From NCBI RefSeq assembly GCF_004346845.1, contig NZ_SMGI01000002.1, forward strand, positions 744,001 through 808,000: 64,000 nucleotides of DNA. Reading direction: 5' to 3'. Shown piece by piece: positions 51,347-59,171 of the stretch. The position numbers were made by a program, and so were the translations under genes. The notes below the pieces were generated by a model. It worked only from the letters and a program-made list of their open reading frames with translations. It searched no databases and was not told the DNA's origin. Each line of letters opens with the position of its first letter. Positions within the stretch are counted from its first letter, which is position 1. Origin of the DNA: Winogradskyella wandonensis (GTDB lineage: Bacteria; Bacteroidota; Bacteroidia; Flavobacteriales; Flavobacteriaceae).

Positions 51347-51928
51347 TTATAATAAATTATTTAACCTATTCTGAAACCACGTTTTAGGTTTGGTTTCAGC
51401 CTCTTGCTTAGCTTGATTTTCTATGATTCTATTTTCGTTTTCTTGAATCTTCTTTTTCTTCTTTATTCGAGATAAAATATCATCAACATAGAAGATAAAA
51501 TCATTGTTTAAGGCTAAGTGCTTCGCATCTTTGAGAACCTTCTCCGCTTCAGCGAATAACATCAAGCTTTCATATAACTGACCCTGTGTTAAAGCGATGC
51601 CAGCTTTATCGATACCTTTTACTGTTTTAGCATAATCGATTAATTTCTGAGCCTCGTCAAAATCATGATTATTAATTAACAATCTGATGTAATCGGGATA
51701 TATATCAGGTACGTCTAATCTTACTGCTAAAGCTCGTTCAAAATATGTTTTTGCCTTTTCGTAATCGCCCAATTGCTCATAGTGCACTTTTGCCATTAAA
51801 TGCAAAGCCTTTGTGTTTTCGGGGTCATAAGACAAGGCATAGTTTAATGCTTCGACTGCTTTTTCTAATTCATAAGGATAGGCTTCTATCGCTTTGAATA
51901 AATATGTATTATGTAAATTATTTTCCAT
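51347..51928 (-). CDS. TPR-repeat protein
   Basis: This is a 193-residue protein with several tetratricopeptide-type helical pairs (ALNYALSYDPENTKALHLMA, DYEKAKTYFERAL, DFDEAQKLIDYA, LFAEAEKVLKDAKH) and a Lys/Glu-rich C-terminal helix (about 155-180), then PKTWFQNRLNNLL. It lacks a signal peptide. TPRs mediate protein-protein contacts; the partner is unknown. It is transcribed alone and ends at the strong terminator. Confidence 0.8.
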   Translation of the reverse strand: MENNLHNTYLFKAIEAYPYELEKAVEALNYALSYDPENTKALHLMAKVHYEQLGDYEKAKTYFERALAVRLDVPDIYPDYIRLLINNHDFDEAQKLIDYAKTVKGIDKAGIALTQGQLYESLMLFAEAEKVLKDAKHLALNNDFIFYVDDILSRIKKKKKIQENENRIIENQAKQEAETKPKTWFQNRLNNLL

Positions 51929-52032
51929 GATAATTTTAATTTACTGTTCAACATTGTTTTAAATACAACATGGTAAGTGTTGCTTTTTTAAGCTGTTCAG
52001 ATTTTTGTAATCGTAAATTTTTTGAACTAAAA

Positions 52033-52061
52033 AATCCGAAACAGTTGGCTTGCTTCGGATT
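52033..52061 (-). terminator. Possible minus-strand terminator of a short transcript
   Basis: AATCCGAA (52033-52040) and TTCGGATT (52054-52061) are 8-bp arms around a 13-base loop with a T run on the minus strand. Upstream on that strand are a CATCTTTG box (near 52225, 7 of 8 matches to the -7 consensus) and very short frames, so a small RNA or peptide gene is possible. Confidence 0.5.
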
Positions 52062-52434
52062 CTTCTCTGAGGAATAAATTATCTACAGAAAATACCGAAG
52101 CCTTGTAAATGACATGATGTCATAACTTAAATTTTGAATTGCTACTCTATGTTTTAGCATGGCTTCTTGTTTTATTACTAATTATATAATTGCGAATCAT
52201 TAATGTAATTCTGCTGTGCAAAGATGAAAACTATTTTTAAAAAAACAAATAAAAATTTAATTTAATTTGCTGAAAATCAATAACTTACACTTTATTTCAG
52301 GCATAGAAATTCCTGTCCACTTAATGTAGATTCTTGAAGGTTTCTTTAAGCTTCTGTTTTCCAATTGCTTAGTCTTCAATACGTGCTATTTTATTTTTTA
52401 AAGTCTAGTTTCAAATTTTTCAATTTTTTTTCAT

Positions 52435-52462
52435 AAAAAAAGCGCCCAATTTCTTGGACGCT
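52435..52462 (-). terminator. Terminator downstream of the 39-residue ORF
   Basis: On the minus strand AGCGTCCAA pairs with TTGGGCGCT (one G-T pair) around a GAAA tetraloop and is followed by seven or more T. This is a textbook rho-independent terminator, 38 bases after the stop of the small frame. Confidence 0.85.
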
Positions 52463-52500
52463 CTTACTATTTATAGTTTTTGTGTTTAAATCATATATGA

Positions 52501-52620
52501 TTAATGATTAAAAATAGATACATAGCGTCCTTGTCGGTGAAATAATTCATTACTATTTCCCGGATAATCCCACTGACAAAGCAGTGATTTAGCTGCAATA
52601 TGTACTATAGTTTTTCTCAT
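52501..52620 (-). CDS. Candidate small protein, 39 residues
   Basis: A minus-strand ATG at 52620 opens 39 codons (MRKTIVHIAAKSLLCQWDYP, then a basic stretch ending YVSIFNH). It lies 43 bases after the CMD stop, with a CATATTTG box (7 of 8 to the -7 consensus) just upstream and a strong terminator just behind. No family is recognised. Being flanked by transcription signals makes it more likely to be real than a random frame of this length, but no homology is available. Confidence 0.5.
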   Translation of the reverse strand: MRKTIVHIAAKSLLCQWDYPGNSNELFHRQGRYVSIFNH

Positions 52621-52662
52621 TGTTGTTGCAAATATGCACATTTTAAGGTGTAATTTCCAAAT

Positions 52663-53265
52663 TTAATATCTAGACCCATCATGCTTCCCAACCTCAAAAC
52701 CATGCTTTCCTAAGTATTGATTTCCACTTTCTATAGCGCCTTCTTCCATGGTTGTTCCCATAGAATCATTCCAACGGTTAAGATAGCCGAAAAGCGAAAT
52801 AACACCGAGCATTTCTACGATTTCGCCTTCATCCCAATATTTGTAAAGACGCTCTTTAATTTCGGCATCAACAGCATTTGGCACCATTGAAGCTTGTAAA
52901 GAAAAGTCTAAAGCAGCACGCTCCGCTTCAGAAAATGCTGGATGCGTACGGTATTCCCAAATATTATCTAATTGCTCCTGCTCAGCACCATAACGTTCAG
53001 CGGCTCTAATAGCATGCGCTTGGCAATACCGGCAACCAGTAGAATTACTACTTACCCAAGCAATCATACGTTTTAGTGCCGAAGTCACACGGCCTTCATT
53101 GGCCATAACAGCTTTATTTAAATTTATAAACGCTTTAGAAATTGCCGGTCTGCGCTGCATGGTTAAAACAGAATTAGGGCAAAACCCTAGGGTTTCGTTA
53201 AAGAATTCTGCTAGTTCCTTAGTTTCTAAATCGTGTTCTGGAGATAATGGAGTTACTAATGCCAT
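52663..53265 (-). CDS. Carboxymuconolactone decarboxylase/AhpD-family protein
   Basis: This 200-residue helical protein carries the AhpD-like redox motif C78-x2-C81 with H84 (GCRYCQAHA), which in the family supports peroxidase or disulfide chemistry. It is divergent from an OsmC gene, another thiol peroxidase-type protein, so both probably answer oxidative stress. Its 3' end is duplicated in the scar at 51031. Confidence 0.88.
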   Translation of the reverse strand: MALVTPLSPEHDLETKELAEFFNETLGFCPNSVLTMQRRPAISKAFINLNKAVMANEGRVTSALKRMIAWVSSNSTGCRYCQAHAIRAAERYGAEQEQLDNIWEYRTHPAFSEAERAALDFSLQASMVPNAVDAEIKERLYKYWDEGEIVEMLGVISLFGYLNRWNDSMGTTMEEGAIESGNQYLGKHGFEVGKHDGSRY

Positions 53266-53288
53266 TTTTTAAGTACTTAGAGTTTTGA

Positions 53289-53373
53289 GTGTCTAAAGTT
53301 AACAAGTTAATCCGTAATCAAAACACTTTGCAATAGGTTTGTTTTGCAAAGGCACTTTAAGTATTTTAGACAC
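53289..53373. promoter_or_regulatory. Long-range inverted repeat between CMD and OsmC genes
   Basis: GTGTCTAAA (53289-53297) and TTTAGACAC (53365-53373) are exact inverted copies at the two ends of the divergent promoter region. They could be operator half-sites for a shared redox regulator. This is inference from position only. Confidence 0.4.
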
Positions 53374-53397
53374 TTATAACTCATCAACTTTAGTAAG

Positions 53398-53835
53398 ATG
53401 GCAGATAAAATCACAACACACTGGAAAGGCGGTTTAACTTTTGAATCTGACAATCCTAGCGGAAAAACGGTAGTAATGGATACTAGTATCGAAGGTCAAG
53501 AAGAGCGTTTTGGCCTATCTCCCAAAGCGATGATGTTATCATCTTTGGCTGGCTGTTCGGCTTTAGATGTGATTTCAATTTTAGATAAGATGAAATCGCC
53601 AATCGATGATTTTAAGATTGAAGTGTCTGGCGAACTTACCGATGAGCATCCCAAATATTATCACTCTGTAAGGGTTGATTATCATTTTTACGGTTCAGAT
53701 TTAGATAAAGCCAAGTGCGAGCGTGCTGTTAAATTATCCATTGATAAATATTGTGGCGTTATGGAAATGTTTAGACAATTCGCCAAAATCGAGACTTATA
53801 ATCATTTTCATATTGCAACAAAACGCAACACCTAA
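53398..53835 (+). CDS. OsmC-family thiol peroxidase-like protein
   Basis: This is a 145-residue OsmC/Ohr-fold protein. The two family cysteines are C53 (LAGCSALD) and C119 (DKYCGVME), which reduce organic hydroperoxides in known members. The opening KITTHWKGGLTFESDN and LSPKAMMLSSLAGC support the OsmC rather than the Ohr subgroup. It is divergent from the AhpD-like gene and precedes recJ by a nine-base gap. Confidence 0.9.
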   Translation: MADKITTHWKGGLTFESDNPSGKTVVMDTSIEGQEERFGLSPKAMMLSSLAGCSALDVISILDKMKSPIDDFKIEVSGELTDEHPKYYHSVRVDYHFYGSDLDKAKCERAVKLSIDKYCGVMEMFRQFAKIETYNHFHIATKRNT

Positions 53836-53843
53836 TTTATCAT

Positions 53844-55535
53844 ATGCGTTGGACCATAAAACCAAAACCAGATTCTGAAAAAATAAAAACGCTTAAAGAA
53901 GCACTACAAGTAGATGATATTGTAGCGACTTTGTTGTTACAACGCGGTATCGAAACTTTTGAAGATGCTAAAACATTTTTTAGACCAAGTTTCGACGATT
54001 TGCATGACCCATTTCTAATGAAAGATATGGATAAAGCTGTTGCCCGAATTGAAGCCGCCATTTCTAATGGTAAAAATATTTTGGTTTATGGTGATTATGA
54101 TGTCGATGGTACGACTTCAGTAGCTTTAATGTCTTCTTATTTAAAAACAAAAACCGAAAATGTTGCCACATATATTCCAGATAGATATGATGAAGGTTAC
54201 GGTATTTCTTACAAGGGTATTGATTTTGCCGAGGACAATGATTTCTCTTTAATTATCGCCCTTGATTGTGGTATAAAAGCTATTGATAAAGTAGCTTACG
54301 CTAAGCAAAAGGGTATTGATTTTATTATTTGTGACCATCACAGACCAGGCGATAAAATTCCAGATGCTGTTGCAGTTTTAGACCCAAAACGAAGCGATTG
54401 TGATTATCCATTTAAAGAACTTTGTGGTTGTGGTGTTGGGTTTAAGTTAATTTCGGCTTTAGCCGAGAGAGACGGAAAATCACCTGAAGATTTAGTCGAA
54501 TATTTAGATTTAGTCGCTATGGCAATTGGAGCTGATATTGTACCTATTGTAGGAGAGAATAGAGCATTAGCGTATTTTGGATTACAAGTGATTAATAGTA
54601 ATCCAAGACCAGGAATGAAGGCTATTATCGCTGAGGTTAAGAAGGATGAATTAACCATAACCGATGTTGTTTTTATTATAGCACCACGTATTAATGCTGC
54701 TGGCCGAATGAAACACGGAAACCACGCTGTTACTTTACTCACGGAAACCGATTTTAATCTCGCTGCAGAATATGCCGTTGATATCGACCAATATAATACT
54801 GATAGGCGAGAAGCAGACCAACGCATCACAGAAGAAGCTTTAATTCAGGTTGAAGAAAATAACGAAAAAGACCGTTTCACTACAGTGGTTTATGACGAAA
54901 GCTGGCACAAAGGCGTTATTGGTATTGTTGCTTCGAGATTAACAGAAACCTATTACCGACCAACGCTTGTATTTACAAAAAGTGGCGATAAATTAGCGGC
55001 TTCGGCACGTTCTGTAAAAGGTTTTGATGTTTACAACGCACTTGAAGCTTGCTCAGAACACATCGAGCAATTTGGAGGCCACAAATATGCTGCAGGTTTA
55101 ACGTTACTTCCAGAAAATTACGACGCATTTAAAGCAAAATTTGAAGCCGTTGTTAAAGAAACTATAGACCCTAAACTGTTGACTCCAGAACTCAGAGTAG
55201 ATTTAGAAATCAATTTGAACCAAATTGATGAAAAACTATGGCGAATCTTAAAACAGTTTGCACCTTTTGGCCCAGGAAATATGACACCTGTGTTTATGAC
55301 ACAAGATTTAAAAGATACAGGTTGGGGAAAATGTGTAGGCGAAGATGATAAGCATTTACGATTTACGGCGACACAGAACACTAATGAAAAGTTTGTTTGT
55401 ATTGGCTTTGGCTTGGGAGATAAGTTAGATATCATAAAAGACAGACAATCATTCAGTGCCGCTTATACCATTGATGAGAATCATTGGAATGGAAGCGTAA
55501 GCCTTCAGCTAAAACTTAAAGATATAAAAGCATAA
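53844..55535 (+). CDS. recJ: Single-stranded-DNA-specific exonuclease RecJ
   Basis: This is a 563-residue 5'-3' exonuclease for recombination and mismatch/base-excision repair. DHH-family motifs are visible: YGDYDVDGTTS (D84, D86, D88), LDCGIK, CDHHRPG, the DHHA1 motif GGHKYAAG near residue 410, and a C-terminal OB-like domain (about 450-560). Length is normal. Its stop is three bases before the MFS start, so the genes are likely to be co-transcribed. Confidence 0.96.
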   Translation: MRWTIKPKPDSEKIKTLKEALQVDDIVATLLLQRGIETFEDAKTFFRPSFDDLHDPFLMKDMDKAVARIEAAISNGKNILVYGDYDVDGTTSVALMSSYLKTKTENVATYIPDRYDEGYGISYKGIDFAEDNDFSLIIALDCGIKAIDKVAYAKQKGIDFIICDHHRPGDKIPDAVAVLDPKRSDCDYPFKELCGCGVGFKLISALAERDGKSPEDLVEYLDLVAMAIGADIVPIVGENRALAYFGLQVINSNPRPGMKAIIAEVKKDELTITDVVFIIAPRINAAGRMKHGNHAVTLLTETDFNLAAEYAVDIDQYNTDRREADQRITEEALIQVEENNEKDRFTTVVYDESWHKGVIGIVASRLTETYYRPTLVFTKSGDKLAASARSVKGFDVYNALEACSEHIEQFGGHKYAAGLTLLPENYDAFKAKFEAVVKETIDPKLLTPELRVDLEINLNQIDEKLWRILKQFAPFGPGNMTPVFMTQDLKDTGWGKCVGEDDKHLRFTATQNTNEKFVCIGFGLGDKLDIIKDRQSFSAAYTIDENHWNGSVSLQLKLKDIKA

Positions 55536-55538
55536 ACT

Positions 55539-56810
55539 TTGGTAAAGAACGACCCATATGCAGCATTGCGCTTTAGAGAATTCAATATTTTTCTTCTACT
55601 TCGTTTTGCACTCGTCTTTGGTTGGTCTATGCAGTTTGTGGTAATTGAGTGGCAAGTCTATTCTATGACAAATGATGAGCTAAGTCTTGGGATTATAGGC
55701 TTATGCGAATTTCTCCCTGCTTTTTTACTAGCACCTTTTGCTGGACATATTGTCGATAAAAAAGAAAAGCGAAACCTGTTTATGTTGTGTATTGCTTTGT
55801 TCTCTTTAATTAGCTTTGGTCTGTTTTGGTTGACTTCGGACGCCATAGAATCTACATGGCGCACAAATACTGTGTTGTACGGTATTTATAGTTTAGTGTT
55901 TTTTGGAGGCGTGTTACGTGCCTTTTTTGGCCCAACCATTTTTTCTCTTATAGCTTTAATTGTTCCTAAAAGAGCGTACCCAAATGCAGCAACTTGGAGC
56001 AGTAGTACTTGGAAAGGTGCTAATGTCTTTGGTGCTTTATTTGGAGGATTCTTAATCGCTTGGATAGGTGTACACTATACGCTAGGGATTATTTTTTTAT
56101 TAGTTATGATAGCATTAGTGCTGGTATTTCAAATTAATAAAAAGCCAATTTTAAATAAGGTGACTAACGAATCTGTAAAAGAGAGTTTGGAAAAAGGTAT
56201 CCGCTTTGTGTTTAACGACAAAGTTATTCTAGGTGCCTTAACCTTAGATATGATTGCGGTGTTATTTGGAGGTGCCGTCGCCATTTTTGCTGTATTTGCT
56301 AAGGATATTTTAGATGCTGGACCAAAAGGTTTCGGACTTTTAAATGCGGCGCTATCATCTGGCAGCATTATTACTATGTTGGCGACAACCTATATACCTA
56401 TTACAAAAAATACAGGAAAGAAACTTTTGGTTTCTGTATTTGGGTTTGGCGTTTGTATGATAATATTTGGTGCTTCAAAATTAATGTGGTTAAGTGTTTT
56501 AGCATTATTCTTTTCTGGTGTTTTTGATGGAATTTCTATGGTGGTACGCCAAACCATTCTTCAGTTAAAAACTCCGGATGATATGCGTGGTAGAGTTGGC
56601 GCCGTAAACTCCATGTTTGTTGGCTCTTCTAACGAACTTGGCGCATTAGAAAGCGGTATCGCAGCTAAGTTATTTGGAGCGCCTTTAGCAGTAATGTTAG
56701 GTGGTACAGTAACACTAATTACCGTAGCTGTAATGGGTTTAAAAAATAAGCCTTTACGAAATTTGGATTTACAAGAGGATATAGATATTCACGAAAGTGA
56801 AGCGAACTAA
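55539..56810 (+). CDS. MFS transporter
   Basis: This is a 423-residue transporter with 12 predicted helices. The first loop has the MFS pattern FAGHIVDKKEKRN (motif A). The arrangement resembles EntS-type or other drug/siderophore exporters, but the substrate is unknown. The start is a TTG (VKNDPYAALRFREFN follows); there is no ATG nearby. Its last four bases overlap the convergent lpxH gene. Confidence 0.85.
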   Translation: MVKNDPYAALRFREFNIFLLLRFALVFGWSMQFVVIEWQVYSMTNDELSLGIIGLCEFLPAFLLAPFAGHIVDKKEKRNLFMLCIALFSLISFGLFWLTSDAIESTWRTNTVLYGIYSLVFFGGVLRAFFGPTIFSLIALIVPKRAYPNAATWSSSTWKGANVFGALFGGFLIAWIGVHYTLGIIFLLVMIALVLVFQINKKPILNKVTNESVKESLEKGIRFVFNDKVILGALTLDMIAVLFGGAVAIFAVFAKDILDAGPKGFGLLNAALSSGSIITMLATTYIPITKNTGKKLLVSVFGFGVCMIIFGASKLMWLSVLALFFSGVFDGISMVVRQTILQLKTPDDMRGRVGAVNSMFVGSSNELGALESGIAAKLFGAPLAVMLGGTVTLITVAVMGLKNKPLRNLDLQEDIDIHESEAN

Positions 56811-57580
56811 TATTCCTTTAGTTTGAAGTCTTCACCATCAAATTCACCATAAGTAAAATACTGAATCCAATCGCCAAGATTAATGTACTTAGAATTTTCA
56901 TTCAATTGGATTTCCAATGGCAGATGTCTATGACCAAATACAAAATAATCACGGTGTCTTTCCTGTAATTTCTTTTTACTGTAAATAGCTAACCACTCAA
57001 TATCTTCGCCAAGAAATTTAGCATCATCGTCTCCTGAAATAAGTTTGTTCTTTACAGAAAAATACTGAGCAATACGCATCCCAATGTCTGGATGCCCCCA
57101 TCTAAATAACCAATTAAAAAAAGGACTCTTAAACACCTTTTTCATGCGTTTGTAGCCTTTATCGCCAGGACCAAGACCATCACCGTGACCGATGAAAAAA
57201 TCTTTATTTCCGAGTTTAAACTCTTTGGGTTTATGATATACAGGAATACCGAGTTCATCTTCAAAATAGCCATTCATCCATAAGTCGTGATTACCTACAA
57301 AATAATGGATTGGGATTCCGGAATCTGCAATTTCGGCTAGCTTGCCAAGTGTTCGTGTAAAACCTTTTGGTATTACGGTTTTATATTCAAACCAAAAATC
57401 GAACAAATCGCCAAGTAAAAATATTGCAGCAGCATCATGCTTTACCTCATCTAACCAAGCTACAAACTTCTTTTCGCGAGGGCGAGAAGCTTCTATAGTT
57501 GGTGCACCTAAATGGTTGTCTGAAGCAAAATAGATTTTTTTACCTGTAGGGATTTTTATGTGTTGAATTTTATTAGTCAT
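56807..57580 (-). CDS. lpxH: UDP-2,3-diacylglucosamine diphosphatase
   Basis: This 257-residue metallophosphoesterase makes lipid X in lipid A synthesis. Metal ligands are D21 and H23 (SDNHLG), D58 (LLGDLFDF), N97 and H98 (VGNHDLW), a His in GHGDGLG and FGHRHLP. It is somewhat longer than E. coli LpxH (240) but the motif order fits. Convergent with the MFS gene. Confidence 0.92.
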   Translation of the reverse strand: MTNKIQHIKIPTGKKIYFASDNHLGAPTIEASRPREKKFVAWLDEVKHDAAAIFLLGDLFDFWFEYKTVIPKGFTRTLGKLAEIADSGIPIHYFVGNHDLWMNGYFEDELGIPVYHKPKEFKLGNKDFFIGHGDGLGPGDKGYKRMKKVFKSPFFNWLFRWGHPDIGMRIAQYFSVKNKLISGDDDAKFLGEDIEWLAIYSKKKLQERHRDYFVFGHRHLPLEIQLNENSKYINLGDWIQYFTYGEFDGEDFKLKEY

Positions 57581-57587
57581 ATTTAAT

Positions 57588-57632
57588 ATGCTGAAACACT
57601 CCCGAAGCGTCGGGACAGCATGACGAAAGCGT
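57588..57632. repeat. Hairpin repeat before lpxH
   Basis: TCCCGA-AGCG-TCGGGA (57600-57615) is a 6-bp hairpin enclosed by ATGCTG and CAGCAT arms. The hairpin core resembles that of the lepA 5'-UTR (CCCGAA/TTCGGG), so the unit may be another dispersed repeat family. It lies between queD and lpxH on the minus strand. Confidence 0.55.
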
Positions 57633-58081
57633 CAATTATCCGAAGCAAACCATTCTGCAAAACTAGTAGCAGTTTCTTGTAATTTTAGAGAATGAAGCTT
57701 TATATTTTCTGGTAAATGTTTCTTTATTTTTTCGGCAAAATCAATAACCATCATTTCGCTTGTTGGTTGGTAATCTACAAGCAAGACATTATGGCCTCGG
57801 TCCGCTAATTCTTTAGCCAATTCTACATGTGGCGTATTTTTGTTAAATACTGTAGCATGATCAAAAACGTCAACGATTTCTGCTTTTACAATTTTTTTAA
57901 GGTCACCAAAATCGATAACCATCCCAAATTTTACGTTAGTGTTATCCGAAATAGGCGTACCAATTACCGTGACATCTAGTCTGTAGCTATGCCCATGAAC
58001 GTTTTTGCACTTACCATCATAACCGTAAAGCGCATGGCCAGTTTCAAAAGAAAATTGTTTAGTAATGCGAATATTGCTCAT
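57632..58081 (-). CDS. queD: 6-carboxytetrahydropterin synthase (QueD/PTPS family)
   Basis: This is a 149-residue T-fold enzyme of queuosine/pterin synthesis. Zinc ligands H16, H29 and H31 (GHALYG, NVHGHSY) and catalytic C25 are present, as is the catalytic His region DHATVFNK and the substrate-anchoring Glu in LQETATS near the end. It could be either QueD or 6-pyruvoyl-tetrahydropterin synthase; the C-x3-HGH pattern favours QueD. A -7 box lies 20 bases upstream. Confidence 0.88.
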   Translation of the reverse strand: MSNIRITKQFSFETGHALYGYDGKCKNVHGHSYRLDVTVIGTPISDNTNVKFGMVIDFGDLKKIVKAEIVDVFDHATVFNKNTPHVELAKELADRGHNVLLVDYQPTSEMMVIDFAEKIKKHLPENIKLHSLKLQETATSFAEWFASDN

Positions 58082-58100
58082 GCCCGTAAATATAATGCTG

Positions 58101-58108
58101 CAAAGATA
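58101..58108 (-). promoter_or_regulatory. -7 box of queD
   Basis: TATCTTTG on the minus strand matches TAnnTTTG and ends 19 bases before the ATG. No clear -33 element was found. Confidence 0.55.
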
Positions 58109-58204
58109 TTATAAATGTAAAAAGAATTGCTTTTTAGATTACATTTGCTCACTTTTTTTAAATATAGGAAAGAATGAGTTGTTTTAAATTTAGTATTACC
58201 TAAG

Positions 58205-58834
58205 GTGAGTAGCTTGTTTGAAGCTATTCCGTTTTCTGAAAATCCGTTATACGAAAAAATTATAGCAGATATTTGGAGTCAGAAGTATAGTATTGTTGAT
58301 GATTTTTTCATGCAAGATGAAGTTTTAGCGCTAAGAGAATCCTTACTTCTGAAGTATGAAGAAGATACATTTAGAAAGTCTGCAATTGGCAACAAAACCA
58401 ATGAGGTTGTAAAAAAATCTATCCGTGGCGATATTATTTTATGGATAGACGAGTATTCCGCTAATTCCGCAGAGCTCATGTTTTTTAATAAAATTAATGA
58501 CCTAAAAACATATCTTAACCGTACTTGTTTTCTGGGTATTAATCAGAAAGAATTTCACTACGCTATTTATCCAAAAGACACCTATTACAAAAGGCATTTA
58601 GATACGTTTATGAATGACGATAGAAGGCGCTTGTCTTTTGTTTGTTATTTAAATAGTGAAGACTGGAAACCAGAAAATGGAGGTGAGCTTGTCTTGTATT
58701 TAAAAGATGAAGAAAAGGTTATTTATCCTTTTCCTGGAAAGGTTGTTATTTTTGAGAGCCAAGAACTAGAGCACGAGGTAAAACCTGTAAACACGCCGAG
58801 ATTGAGCATTACGGGTTGGTTAAAAACCAGATAA
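58205..58834 (+). CDS. 2-oxoglutarate/Fe(II)-dependent dioxygenase
   Basis: This 209-residue protein has the 2OG-Fe(II) oxygenase facial triad: HLD (RHLDTF) and a distal His (LEHEVKPV), then the 2OG-binding Arg in PRLSITGW. The central LSFVCYLNSEDW and NGGELVLYL are typical of prolyl-hydroxylase-like folds. The start is a GTG at 58205 (SSLFEAIPF follows); TTG at 58214 is an alternative. The substrate is unknown. It is followed on the other strand by two tiny membrane genes. Confidence 0.85.
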   Translation: MSSLFEAIPFSENPLYEKIIADIWSQKYSIVDDFFMQDEVLALRESLLLKYEEDTFRKSAIGNKTNEVVKKSIRGDIILWIDEYSANSAELMFFNKINDLKTYLNRTCFLGINQKEFHYAIYPKDTYYKRHLDTFMNDDRRRLSFVCYLNSEDWKPENGGELVLYLKDEEKVIYPFPGKVVIFESQELEHEVKPVNTPRLSITGWLKTR

Positions 58835-58838
58835 AACG

Positions 58839-58940
58839 TTATCTACGTCCTTTTCTTTTATTTACAAAATAAACAATGACTAGTACCAAACCTAATAAAA
58901 GAAACAATCCGTTTCCACTAAAAAAACTTAAGATATCCAT
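58839..58940 (-). CDS. Tiny single-pass membrane protein, 33 residues
   Basis: An ATG at 58940 opens 33 codons: a short N-terminus, one hydrophobic helix (about 11-26) and a basic tail (NKRKGRR). Stop and start of the upstream tiny gene touch (58941/58940), so the two form an operon. This layout, a helix with a basic C-terminus, is common for real small membrane proteins. No family is recognised. Confidence 0.6.
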   Translation of the reverse strand: MDILSFFSGNGLFLLLGLVLVIVYFVNKRKGRR

Positions 58941-59117
58941 TTAATTGTCTTTTAATCTTTTCTTTCTGCTTCTGTATATAGCATAGGCAATAACTACTAA
59001 AACCAAAAAGGGTAATAGTGTTCCTATAAAAACACCTATAGCGTAACCGCTATCCGGAGCCTCCTTAAGCTTTTGGTCAATGTCTGTACTTTGTAATAAG
59101 GCAATGAAAAGTTTCAT
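58941..59117 (-). CDS. Small single-pass membrane protein, 58 residues
   Basis: An ATG at 59117 opens 58 codons: a short hydrophobic-looking start, an acidic loop (STDIDQKLKEAPDSG), a helix (about 25-46) and a very basic tail (YRSRKKRLKDN). It is followed directly by the 33-residue gene. Function unknown. Confidence 0.6.
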   Translation of the reverse strand: MKLFIALLQSTDIDQKLKEAPDSGYAIGVFIGTLLPFLVLVVIAYAIYRSRKKRLKDN

Positions 59118-59171
59118 TAAAATAGTCGTTTGTAATTAACCGCATGCCAAATCGCGATATATCGCTCAAAT

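Larger units (their letters stand above)
51929..52500. other. Gene-poor region of 570 bases
   Basis: Apart from two hairpins that look like minus-strand terminators (52033-52061 and 52435-52462) and a candidate short transcript, I see no coding frame over 30 codons with support. The stretch is AT-rich. Frames of 17 and 25 codons on the minus strand (starting 52200 and 52160) lie before the first hairpin. Confidence 0.5.

Noticed and set aside
54404..54829. 141-codon frame on the minus strand inside recJ
   Set aside because: It is the antisense shadow of recJ, with no homology pattern or promoter.
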